A DNA stretch of 64,000 bases from Lycium barbarum (taxonomy: Eukaryota; Streptophyta; Magnoliopsida; Solanales; Solanaceae). Each line of letters begins with the position of its first letter. Positions within the stretch are counted from its first letter, which is position 1. The position numbers and the translations under genes are program-made. Location of the stretch: positions 90,050,321-90,114,320 of the forward strand of contig NC_083341.1 in NCBI RefSeq assembly GCF_019175385.1. The letters run 5' to 3'. This document shows, piece by piece, positions 45,261 through 55,013 of this stretch. The notes beneath the pieces were generated by a model, which saw only the letters and a list, made by a program, of their open reading frames with translations, searched no databases and was not told the DNA's origin.

Positions 45261-47758
45261 TGTTATACCCCGTATATTTATGTGTTGAATTATTCACAAG
45301 CAAATCGACTCAAGTTAAAGGCTGAGTTATTTTCGGACACGAAATAGAAACCTTTAATTTTCAATTTTAATTAAAACATAAATTTTTTATAAATTTTATT
45401 TAGTGTAAAAATATTATTGGAGATTAGGCATTAATTAATTGTGATTAGATTACTAAGTATGAATTAGTGATTAATTAATTTATTTATTGAGAGTGGGCCC
45501 CACCCGAAAAATAAAAAATAAAATAAAATAAAACAAGTCAAGAAAATAATTGAATGAGTCACAAGGAGGGGGGGGGGGTGCACGTGTCTACACATGCGAA
45601 ACCATATATAGGTTGTTGGCAAGTGAAGAAATCAACACTTGATTTCATTTTTGCAAAAAAGATTTGCTTAAGAAAATAAAAAAATAGAGCAGCAATGGCT
45701 GCTACTGTTCATGGCCAGCCATGGCTGTTTTAAAAAAACAAATTGCTTTGATTTAATTCCAAGTTTATTTACAAGTTCAAGAAGGTAATAGCAACATTGG
45801 ATATTGAATCGAGGAAGAAGAAATTGTGAAATTGGAGCAATTAAGAGTAGAAATTCCTCCGAGAAAATTAAGGTAAGATTTTCTTGTTTTATGGTGTAAT
45901 TGTGTTAATAGTGTTGTGATGGAGTTATTAAAATTGGATTGGACGAAATTGGAATTAAGAAAATGCATGAAATCGATGTTATAGGGAATTGTGGGTTGAA
46001 ATGGATTTAGAAAGGTTGTTGGGTTGTTAGAATTGTTATGGGCTGAATTGTGAGAATTTTATATATATATATTTCTGTTGTTGGTATTTCTGTGTTAACA
46101 GGAGAATAATTGGAAATTCGGGTTAGGCGAATATATAGGGGAAATGCTGCCCGATTTTCGTTAAATCCTTAATAATGAAAACCCCTAAACGAGAATGTAT
46201 AGGTTAAAGAAAGAGTTTTATAAAGCGATGGGATACGGATTTACGAGCTAAAAAGTATAGATACTGACGATAACATTACTTTTATGTTAAATAGGCTAAA
46301 AGAGCGACAAAGCGAACGGTTTTGCGATTAGTCGTCAACAGGTATGCAAAGTTGTCCTTTCATTCTTTTGGCATGTCTTAGATTTAAGTGATAAATGATA
46401 TGAACTTTGGGATAACTCTATTCATAAGTTCCGAGTGTGATTCATGATTCTTATTCACTTCTTGATGCTAGAACTCTTAAGTGATTGAGTTTCCCCTCGA
46501 GTCCTCTATACGTTGGATAGTAGTTGGTGTGTGAAAGTTCCTATTCTTAAAGACTCTGTAATGATTAATGTCCTTGACTTCCAACAATTGTTTTGCATTA
46601 TCTTGGCACATGACGTATGATTCCTGAGGCTTTATTTGGTATAGTTCCTATTGACATCCATACTTACCATGACTACTGTCTTGATATTCGAGTGTTAGTT
46701 AGTCCACTTATTCTGTTGAGTCTCAGATGATGATGTAGTTCCATATAGTTGCTCATGATATTCTACTCGTGCTTACTGTTATGGTATCATTCACCGAGTC
46801 CCGGGCCGGGTATGTTATCGTGCACAGTGTCGCTGTATTATTCACTGAGTCCCTTGCTAGAGGGTCGGGTACGGTATATGTATATGATGATGATATGATT
46901 ATGGCACCGAGTCCCATGATGGGCCGGGTATGGTATACGTGTACACGACTTTATTCACCGAGTCCCATAATGGGCCGGGTACGGTATATGATAATATATA
47001 ATATGACCTTATTCACCGAGTCCCATAATGGGCCGGGTATGGTATATGATAATGATAAGCATGATGGTTGTTCGTAAGGCACATGTATAGTGATTCCTTG
47101 ATTATCATACTTTTCCCCTGGAATCTCTATTTCAGTTATGATCCTTTTTACTGTATTTCATGCTTTATATACTCAGTACATATTCCGTACTATCCCCCTT
47201 TCTTCGGGGGGCAGCGTTTCATGCCTGCAGGTATAGATAGTCGGTTTGGTGATCCTTCGGTATAGGACTTCTACTCACCTCTCTTGGAGAGCTCCGTTGT
47301 TCCGGAGTCTAGACTTTTGGTACAAATCTTATTATGTGTATGTATATGTTTATCCAGGGGTACGACGGGGCCCTGTCGCGTCATATTTCTCTATCGATAC
47401 TCCTAGAGGTCTGTAGACATATGTGTGGGTTGTGTATAAGTTCTATTCAGCTGTGTCTATACGATGTGCTATGATATCATGTCCGTCTATAGTGGCAGCC
47501 TTGCCAGCTTGCATATGATATGATATTGATGTGTAGTGGCAGCCTTGTCGGCTTGCGTATCATTTTATGAATTGATCAGTTGTGACTCCTCAGGAGATAG
47601 CATATCTGAATATACATATATGATGACGCTGTGAACTTTCGGAGTTCTTTGGTAAAGTTCCATATTGTTCGTTGTTTCCGTTTGACTATATCTGATAGGT
47701 ATGTATACGGGTGTCCAGGTCGGGCACTAGTCATGGCCTACAGGGTTGGGTCGTGACA
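45261..47758 (+). repeat. 3' LTR of C
   Basis: 2498 bp with the same modules as the 5' LTR, including the G run, G-box and TATA box at 45566-45609, AAGGTAAGA (GT at 45873), five GAGTCCC/GGGCCGGG blocks (46795-47040) and the hairpin module (47160-47236). Confidence 0.93.
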
Positions 47759-47763
47759 CATGC
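47759..47763 (+). other. Target-site duplication of C, right copy (CATGC)
   Basis: Repeats 38346-38350. The 3' untranslated region of D resumes after it. Confidence 0.93.
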
Positions 47764-47981
47764 ATTGAATGACGTGTAATAATTAAATTATCTGAACACC
47801 GCTACTCCCATCATTTCTCAGAATTTTATTGTGTTATGGCCCTGTGAGGCAGTGATGTGATATTATGGGTTGTTGTGACAGGATAGTAGTGCCACATTAT
47901 AAAGGAAACTCTGGCAAAAAGTTTTCTAGAATCCTCGCTGACTTAACATTCGAGGACGAATGTTCCAAAAGGGGGGAAGAA
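47764..47981 (+). other. 3' untranslated region, hairpin and polypurine tract of D
   Basis: Contains the GGCCCTGTGAGGC...GGAAACTCTGGC block (47840-47925), then AACATTCG, AGGA, CGAATGTT (47945-47964) and the purine run AAAAGGGGGGAAGAA ending at the 3' LTR. The same layout is present on the minus strand in H. Confidence 0.83.
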
Positions 47982-48411
47982 TGTTACACCTCGAAAAGTT
48001 TCCCGTGAACGTACAACGAATAGACTAACGAAGAATATAAGGGTACAATGTTTTACTAAGAAAGGAATGACTATTTATAGGCTTTGAAAATGTGGAAATT
48101 GCAGATTTGCACTTTGGCTCAGTTGGTCGTAAAATAGAATACGGCCCGTAAAGTCCTTCAAACTTCCAAAATTTCAACTTTCTGCCAAATGTCTAAATGG
48201 TTAAATACGACTCAGAATACGGACCGTAAATTGAAATACGGCCCGTAAACTGCAACCGTAAACCCCCATAACTCCCATATACCTTTCTGGTTCTGTTATG
48301 CATAAATACAGTCGTGAAGGACGGACCGTAAACCAGAATGCGGCCCGTAAACTGGGTTTACGGCCACTGTGCACTCTGACTACTTTTCATAAAAATCAGA
48401 TTTTTGTGATT

Positions 48412-48416
48412 AATAT
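48412..48416 (+). other. Target-site duplication of F, left copy (AATAT)
   Basis: AATAT precedes TGTCACGACCC and is repeated at 50803-50807. Confidence 0.93.
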
Positions 48417-50802
48417 TGTCACGACCCAGCTAGGGGCCACGACGGGTACCCGTAGCTAGCCACCGAGCACCGCTTGGTCTACTACTCATCTTACTCATTT
48501 ACTGCCTTTTTATTAACTTTGTACACACATTGTAGAAAAATTATATTTTATATGAAAACATAAATGCTTTTTATACACTTGCCTCTCGGCCATCAAAATA
48601 ATATATACATATAACAACATCTTGTGAGACCATCTAACCCACATTGCGTATCTACGAGCCTCTAGTGACAAACTGAATACACATAGACGGAACAAGACTC
48701 TGTCGTGCCCAAAATATGCATATATACCAAAAGAATGAGCATAAGTACCTCTGGACAATGGAGTGCTCTCAATCAGCTGACAGCTACTATGGATCTGGAT
48801 CTAACTCACCTCCCTGCCTACCTGTGGGCATGAAGCGTCCAAAGAAAACGGACGTCAGTAGGAATATTGTACTGAGTATGAGAGGCATACACAATGAAGA
48901 AAGACAACAATAACATAATGAGAATATCAGTACGAAACATCTGGATCTGAATGACAATCATAAGAGAAGTGATGCATACTGTCTTACTCATACTCATCAC
49001 CATATCATATATGCATAATATGTAAGCTGCCCGTCCATATTGGAACGGTGTGATAATCAATAACATAGCCCGCGTCCAGGCCTCCCGCGTCCGGGGTACC
49101 ATCTCATGCCGCCCACTAGTGGTGTCTGCCCATGCCAAAAGGTCATGGTGTATCCGTATAGCTGCCCGCCTTGGCGGTGATTGCCCGTCCAACTATGCCC
49201 GGTGTGATGCATTCATGACATGCTTATCATAAAATACTTATAATAATATGCTTATCAAAATACACTTGTCATCATACATGCATAAAGACTCTAGCACGAC
49301 TGCATTCTATCGAGGTGACGTAAGGTCGTGAATCCTCGATTTCATTATGAACATATATAAGCATTCTGCCTCACCTTGAAGGAAATGATACATAAGGTGA
49401 GTGTGAGCAATAAGTAACATCATTAAAAACATGACATAATTATAACATATCTCTTTATCTTATATGGGCACTTATGGATATAGGCTTTTAGCTTTCCGGA
49501 ATATAGGAATTCATGAAGAGGAAAGGAATTCATGCTATAGGATTCATGCCATTAGGAAGAAAGGACTAGCCTCACATACCTTGTCTCTTAGCTACACTAT
49601 CGATCACTCGTCTTCCTTCGAGGTCACGTCGTTACCTTCACAAGAGAATCGTATTAACATTAGTTAATCAACATTAAAAACGTGTCGTTATCTATAGAGA
49701 CAATTAGGCGGCATTTCCTTTGTTTCTACTACTTTTCCCCCGTTTTATTTCAACTCCCAAACATTTACAACAACACTCATAATATTGCAAGCAACAATCG
49801 TCATTTATATGCCTTAAGCAAAATCCACCATTTCTCTCCAATTTCCTTCTCATTTATGGTTATAGCTCGTTATCCCATTTCCTTGTATATAATACTTATT
49901 TCATGACCTAAACATCATTTAAAACGTATTCATAATCATAGCATATCAACTTTCATGATTCCATTCAACCATCTTCCAATTGTGACACTATTCACTCATT
50001 CAAGACCCATTTTCTATGTTCTTCTATGTTTCAAGTGTCTCAGCTTCCCAATACTTTAAACAACATGGAATGGTCATGAAACTTACCTTGGTTGATGGTG
50101 GAACAAGCCTTGAGTTGAGTTTCTACCTTAGCACCAAAACCCTATCTCCTCTCCTTTGGTATTTCTTGAAGGAGACAACTTCTACTTGAGTTTCATAAGC
50201 TTTGCTTCCTTGATTTGGTGTTGATGATCATTGATTTCCTTGATTCTTTTGAATTCCCATGGATGAAGTGTTTGGAGAGTTCTAGAGACTTCTTGAGTGG
50301 TATAGATGAGAAAATGAAATAATATGAGCTTATGGTCCCTTTTCAACAACTCAAAATCTGATTTTTAATGAACAGTCGTCGGGGTGAATAGTGGTCGTAA
50401 ACCACACTTTACGGGCCGTATACCAGTTTACGGACCGTATAGTGTGGTCGTATTTAAGCATATCAAAACAGAAAGGTTGGCTGAGGATCATGGCAGTTTA
50501 CGATTGAGGTTTACGTTCCGTAAACCAGTTTACGGGCCGTATACCAAGTCGTATTTAACCATTTTAACATTGGACAGAAAGTTGAAATTTTTGAAAGGCT
50601 GGAGGACGATGGTAGTATACGGTCCGTAAATCACTTTACGGGCCGTATTCTGCTTTACGACCACTGGCTGAATTGAAATTCTACAACTTTCTAAATTCCA
50701 AAAATTCATAATTAGTCATTCCCTACTTAGTAAAACATCGCACACTCATACCCTTCATTGGTCTATTCATTGTAGGCTCACGGAAAATTTCGAGGTGTAA
50801 CA
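48417..50802 (-). mobile_element. Element F: solo LTR on the minus strand
   Basis: 2386 bp flanked by AATAT on both sides. On the minus strand it starts TGTTACACCTCG and ends GGGTCGTGACA, with no interior, so it is a solo LTR left by recombination between two LTRs. It belongs to the same family as D, into whose 3' LTR it is inserted in the opposite direction. Landmarks on the minus strand are a TACGGNCCGTA cluster (50387-50672), AAGGTAAGT (GT at 50085-50086), AAGGTATGTGAGGC (about 49570-49585), CCCGCGTCC and CCACTAGTGG-type blocks (49070-49200), and the hairpin module (48826-48890). Confidence 0.92.
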
Positions 50803-50807
50803 AATAT
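50803..50807 (+). other. Target-site duplication of F, right copy (AATAT)
   Basis: Exact repeat of 48412-48416. Confidence 0.93.
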
Positions 50808-52852
50808 AAGGGACCCTTTCTCATTCATTTTCATTTTATTTCCACTCTCCACAAGTCAAGAAACATCTAGAACTCTTTCTACTCTTCATCCACAAGAGAA
50901 TCAAAGGAAGATCAAGATCTACAACACCAAATCCATGAAATCAAGAGTGTGAAACTCATCAAAGTTCATCTACACCAAGAAATTGCAAGGAAAGTGAAGT
51001 AGGGTTTTTGGTATAGAAGAGTATTGCTACTCAAGGCTCGTTCTTACAACATCTAAGGTAAGTTTGATGACCTTCTCATGATGATTAAAGTATTAATACG
51101 TTGAAACACTTGGATTATGGAAGAGTGTAGTAAATAGGTCATAAAATGTGAATAGTGCCATAATTGAATGATAGTTGGTTTGAATTATGAATGTTGATGT
51201 GTTGTGAGTATATAGATGTTATAAATGACGTGTAGGCCATGAAATGGGTGTGATATATAAGAAAATGTGATGATGAGCTAAAACCCATAAATATGGAGAA
51301 TTTGGAGAAAAATGGTGGTATGTGGTAGATGTAGATAAATGACGATTGTTGACACGATATTGTGAGCGTTGTTATGAATGTTTGGTAGTTGAAATGAAAC
51401 ATGGGGAAAATAGTAGAAACGAAGGAAACGCTGCTCAATTTTCCCTAGAAATAGTAGCGTGTTCTTATCGTCGATTGACTAACGGTGGTATGAATTCTCT
51501 CTTGAACGTAGAGACGTGACATCAAAGGAAATCAAGAGACCGATAGCATAGTTAAACGACAAAGGTATGTGAGGCTTATCTTTTCTTTCAAAAGGCATAA
51601 ATCCTTCCAGTCTTATATAATCCTTCTACAAAACGAAGCCTATGAGTCCTCCAATATATCGAATTACATATTAATATGATGGTGATGATAATGAGCTAGA
51701 GTAAAGAGATTCAAGAAATCGTGGCATGATGTTCCTATAAGGCTAATGATGTTATCTTTGTTAACACTCGCCTTATGCTCTATTTCCTTCAAGACGAGGC
51801 ACGATACTCATAAATGTTCATAATACAATCGGGGGTTCACGACCTTACATCACCCCGACATAGTGGGGTTGCCCTTAAAGCTTAATGTATGCTCTCAATG
51901 CTAATATATGATATGTCTAAAAGATGATTAACAATGCTAGTTGTAATACGATGATGATATGTATAAGACGCCGAGAAATGGTAAAATAATGCTATGCTAT
52001 GAGATGTATAATAGTGATGTGTTATGATTGATTTTGTGATGATAAGATTCCACCGCGCCTATTTTGCCGGGCATGTCACCGCGAATGCGGGCTGCATATG
52101 ATTCCACCGCGCCTAGATGGCCGGGCATGTCACCGCTAAGGCGGGCTGCTATGTTTACATCGAGCCTAGAGGGCCGGGCATGATCACCACTAGTGGGCGG
52201 CATATGAGGATTACCCGGACGCGGGTAATGATGCGGAGTACGATGTGATGATGTACGTGATGATGTATGTGATGATGAATGTGATGATATATGGGATGTG
52301 ATAACACATATACTATGATGATTTAAAATGTGATATATGTAAAACGTATGTTGCTTATAACACCCAAGCTTGTTGTATCTTTTCTTATGATTCATGATGC
52401 TTCTATGACACTGTTCATTTCATTCCTGCCTTACATACTCAGTACAATGTTTGTACTGATGTCCGTTTCCTTTGGAGCTGTGTTCATGCCCACAGGTAGA
52501 CAGGGAGGAGATCTTGCTCCGGACTCTTAGAAGCTGATAGCTGACTGAAAGCACTCCTTTGTTCCAGAGGTGCTTATGATGATTCTTTTGTGTATATTGG
52601 TACATGTCATTCCATAGAGGCTCGTCGATACTCAATGTGGGTTATGTGGTTTCACGACGTGGAGATGGTGTAAATATATTGATACATGTTATTGTATAAA
52701 AGCATTATGTTTTGTAATGAAAATCAGTTTCTTTTGTAAAATGAGCATGAAATCAACAAATGATTGTTGAATGAGTCTAAGAAGTAATAGTATGAGTGGT
52801 GCTCGGTGGTTAGCCAGGGGTACCTGTTGCGGCCCCTAGCTGGGTCGTCACA

Positions 52853-53834
52853 ATAAATCTCTGGTTTGGAAAATACGGACATTATGGAAAGCATTTATGG
52901 ATTATCAAAAAAAGGATTCATGCCCTTGAATCATGAACTTCTAACTTTTAGAAACAAGGAGGTTATGAAAACATTTATGGAATCATAACATAGGAATAAT
53001 GCCTTTGAAGGAAAGGGACTAGCCTTAACATACCTTTCGATCGCCTTAGTCATTCAACATTTATTCTGCCAAGCTTGCAACTCTATATTCTCAATAGCAA
53101 AATACTCTATAAACATCCCATATGGTGCTTATCTCATATTTCCATCAACAAAATTATCTTATAACTATCTAACAACTGTATTTCCGTAAAGAAACCGAGT
53201 TAATATCAATAGGAAGAGATTCATACCTTGTTCTTACTAAAACAGCAATATCTTCGGTGTTCTCCTAGAATCTAACAAAACCCACCGCAAAATGATACGA
53301 CAATCACAACCGCGCTCTATCCGAACCTAAACTAACACTCCGCCACTTAAAATTCCCTCAATTTTATGCTATCCTCACCCCTCAATTGTTTTCTGAATTT
53401 TCTAGAAAAATCTGATGAAAATAAGGGGGTTTTACCCTTTATATAGGGTTCAAATTCGGGTCGGGTCACGCGTTTCTCTACTCTGACGTCCTATCGACGA
53501 GCGGTTTGTTGCGTTAGAAACTAGACTCAATGAACTTCATTTTAGGCTTTTGAAACACCTTAAAACACTTCATATGCTAAGAGATATTCTTCCCTCAAGT
53601 TGGACCAACATTTTCACACGAAACTTTACCCATCCTTTCTCCAAAGTCGTACTACTCCATTTCTTCCACTCATTTCCTTATAAAACCTTCCGGTATACCT
53701 TATATACATCCTTCACTTATTAAATATACTTAATAATGCTTACTTATATTCCAAAGTGGTTTTACTTAACCATAACTCAACGTACTTATGTTTCAAATTT
53801 GATAAGTGCTTCTTCGAAGATACGAGGTGTAACA
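52853..53834 (-). repeat. LTR of H, 5' part (3' LTR of a minus-strand element)
   Basis: On the minus strand it starts at 53834 with TGTTACACCTCG. It then has a TATA-like CTATATAAAGGG (about 53436-53447), a donor-like AAGGTATGA (53222-53232) and AAGGTATGTTAAGGCTAG (about 53013-53032). It stops where D ends, so D was inserted here and the remainder lies left of the window. Confidence 0.8.
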
Positions 53835-53870
53835 TCCCTCCCCCCTTAAAAACATTCATCCTCGAATGTT
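53835..53870 (-). promoter_or_regulatory. Hairpin and polypurine tract of H
   Basis: On the minus strand, AACATTCGAGGATGAATGTT (53851-53870) is followed by TTTAAGGGGGGAGGGA ending at the LTR start. It has the same layout as A, B, C, D and E. Confidence 0.83.
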
Positions 53871-54030
53871 GAGCTCCTAGGGATTCCTAAGAATTTTGCC
53901 AGAGTTTCCCCTGTAATTGTACAACTACTGTCCTGTCACAATGACCCAAGATATATACGATGCACCACAGGGCGTCAACACCTATATTTGCACTGGCCAC
54001 ACAAGGCCAAGAAATCACTTTAGAGAAGCA

Positions 54031-54166
54031 TTACATACCTGAGGGTGCTGATGGCCCTGTTTGTACGTCTTCTGGAGGTGGGAATAAATACGGGTATCTA
54101 GATTTCATGACCTCCTAAGCTTCCCAGGTTATCTCTTCCCTATTATTATTTCTCCATAGGACTTTG
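54031..54166 (-). pseudogene. pol C-terminal fragment of H (chromodomain-like end)
   Basis: On the minus strand, about 45 codons read KVLWRNNNREEITWEA, an in-frame stop, then EVMKSRYPYLFPPPE, ending with TAA at 54031. This matches the last part of the polyproteins of A, D and E. The upstream part is missing because LTR I begins at 54167, within the codon before the KVLW motif. It is followed on the minus strand by a 3' untranslated stretch (53871-54030) with the GGAAACTCTGGC block. Confidence 0.82.
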
Positions 54167-54308
54167 TGTCATACCCTAACCCTGGGTAAAGCGTGACCGA
54201 CACCCGACATCTTACGGAAACCGAGCGAACCAACTTATAACTCACATCCTCGATGTCTCAAACAGCAAAATAAGGCCAAGAAGGCCAACTATAAATATAA
54301 TATCATGC

Positions 54309-54311
<3 letters not shown>

Positions 54312-54344
<33 letters not shown>
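54312..54344. repeat. (AT)n microsatellite
   Basis: About 16 uninterrupted AT dinucleotides inside LTR I. Confidence 0.95.
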
Positions 54345-54349
<5 letters not shown>

Positions 54350-54539
54350 TACCTCTTCATCTTCTTGTAATCTTTACTAGGTCTGTATACCCTACCATAG
54401 TCCTGGCTACCTTATCATCAAACATTATCTGAACATGTGTTGTGGCGTGCAACCCGATCCATAAATGACAAATGTTTCTCTATACTCTCGCATGCTTAAT
54501 CATATCTATGTACAGTACTGTGCTTTTATCTTACTAGTC

Positions 54540-54760
54540 ATCCTATACTAACTGCCCAACTGATCAGTGGTAACTGCCAGACCGACTGCAGTCCGGTGGT
54601 AATAACTGCCCGTCCGACTATCGCCCGACGGTAGAGCGCAACTGCCCGACAGATCAACGGTAACTGCCCGACCGACCGTAGCACGGTGGTAACTGCCCGA
54701 CTGGCTGCAATCCAGTGGTAAATATATACATCAGCCCAACTGGTTGTATAGCAGTGGTAA
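54540..54760. repeat. Short tandem array in LTR I
   Basis: Five to six degenerate units of 30-45 bp built on AACTGCCCGACTG...CAGTGGT. Each unit can fold because the part after CCGAC is complementary to the part before GGTGGT. It holds the position of the GAGTCCC/GGGCCGGG arrays in the other LTRs. Confidence 0.75.
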
Positions 54761-55008
54761 TTATAATCAATATCATAACTAAACTTATACAAGTGATCTC
54801 TATGCATTCCCGTGGTCATCACTTAACCAGTAGGGTCTACATAATCACATAAGACTTATAAGCACAACTCAGGCCATTAGTACTTCTTCCAACTTGACTA
54901 GACTATAACCAAATCCTATGATAAAACATGAACCTCTCTTCGAACATTAAATACCTCATTAGAGATCCTCTACTAGCACTCTATTCATGTCCCACAAAAC
55001 ATTCCTTA

Positions 55009-55013
55009 AGATG
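55009..55013 (+). other. Target-site duplication of J, left copy (AGATG)
   Basis: AGATG is repeated at 63273-63277. Confidence 0.88.

Larger units (their letters stand above)
38351..47758 (+). mobile_element. Element C: complete, non-coding, LARD-like LTR element
   Basis: LTRs of 2493 and 2498 bp (TGTTATAACCC to GGTCGTGACA), primer site at 40848, leader, about 4.2 kb of interior without any recognisable gag or pol, hairpin plus purine tract, and CATGC duplications on both sides. By eye the LTRs are about 97-98% alike. Long LTRs plus a long non-coding interior with all signals for reverse transcription are the hallmarks of a large retrotransposon derivative. Element B is a deleted relative. 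Confidence 0.9.
23468..52852 (+). mobile_element. Element D: full-length chromovirus split by B, E, C and F
   Basis: The pieces run in order: 5' LTR remnant 23468-24033, primer site, leader and gag to 25201; the rest of gag-pol 34503-38339; 3' untranslated region 47764-47981; 3' LTR 47982-48416 and 50808-52852. They join cleanly when the nested elements and one target duplication each are removed. The last bases are TCACA rather than TGACA. The right flank is LTR H, whose continuation would lie left of the window. D must be older than B, C, E and F, all of which interrupt it, and it has decayed the most. Confidence 0.85.
47982..52852 (+). repeat. 3' LTR of D, interrupted by F
   Basis: Two parts, 47982-48416 and 50808-52852, about 2480 bp when joined; starts TGTTACACCTCG and ends GGGTCGTCACA. 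U3 carries a cluster of TACGGNCCGTA palindromes (48140-48365). F broke the LTR in an AATATAAGG stretch that could be its TATA box. Next come AAGGTAAGT (GT at 51058), CGCTGCTCAATTTTCC (51430), AAGGTATGTGAGG (51563), hairpin blocks with GCCGGGCATG and ACCGC..GCGGGCTGC (52050-52200), and the hairpin module (52429-52500). Confidence 0.85.
54167..55013 (-). repeat. LTR of I, part next to its 3' end (interrupted by J)
   Basis: On the plus strand it starts TGTCATACCCTAACCCTGGG, the reverse complement of an LTR end. It continues to the AGATG target site of J and resumes at 63278. It includes an AT run and a short tandem array (separate entries). It lies directly against the pol fragment of H, so it was either inserted there or brought there by a deletion. 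Confidence 0.7.
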
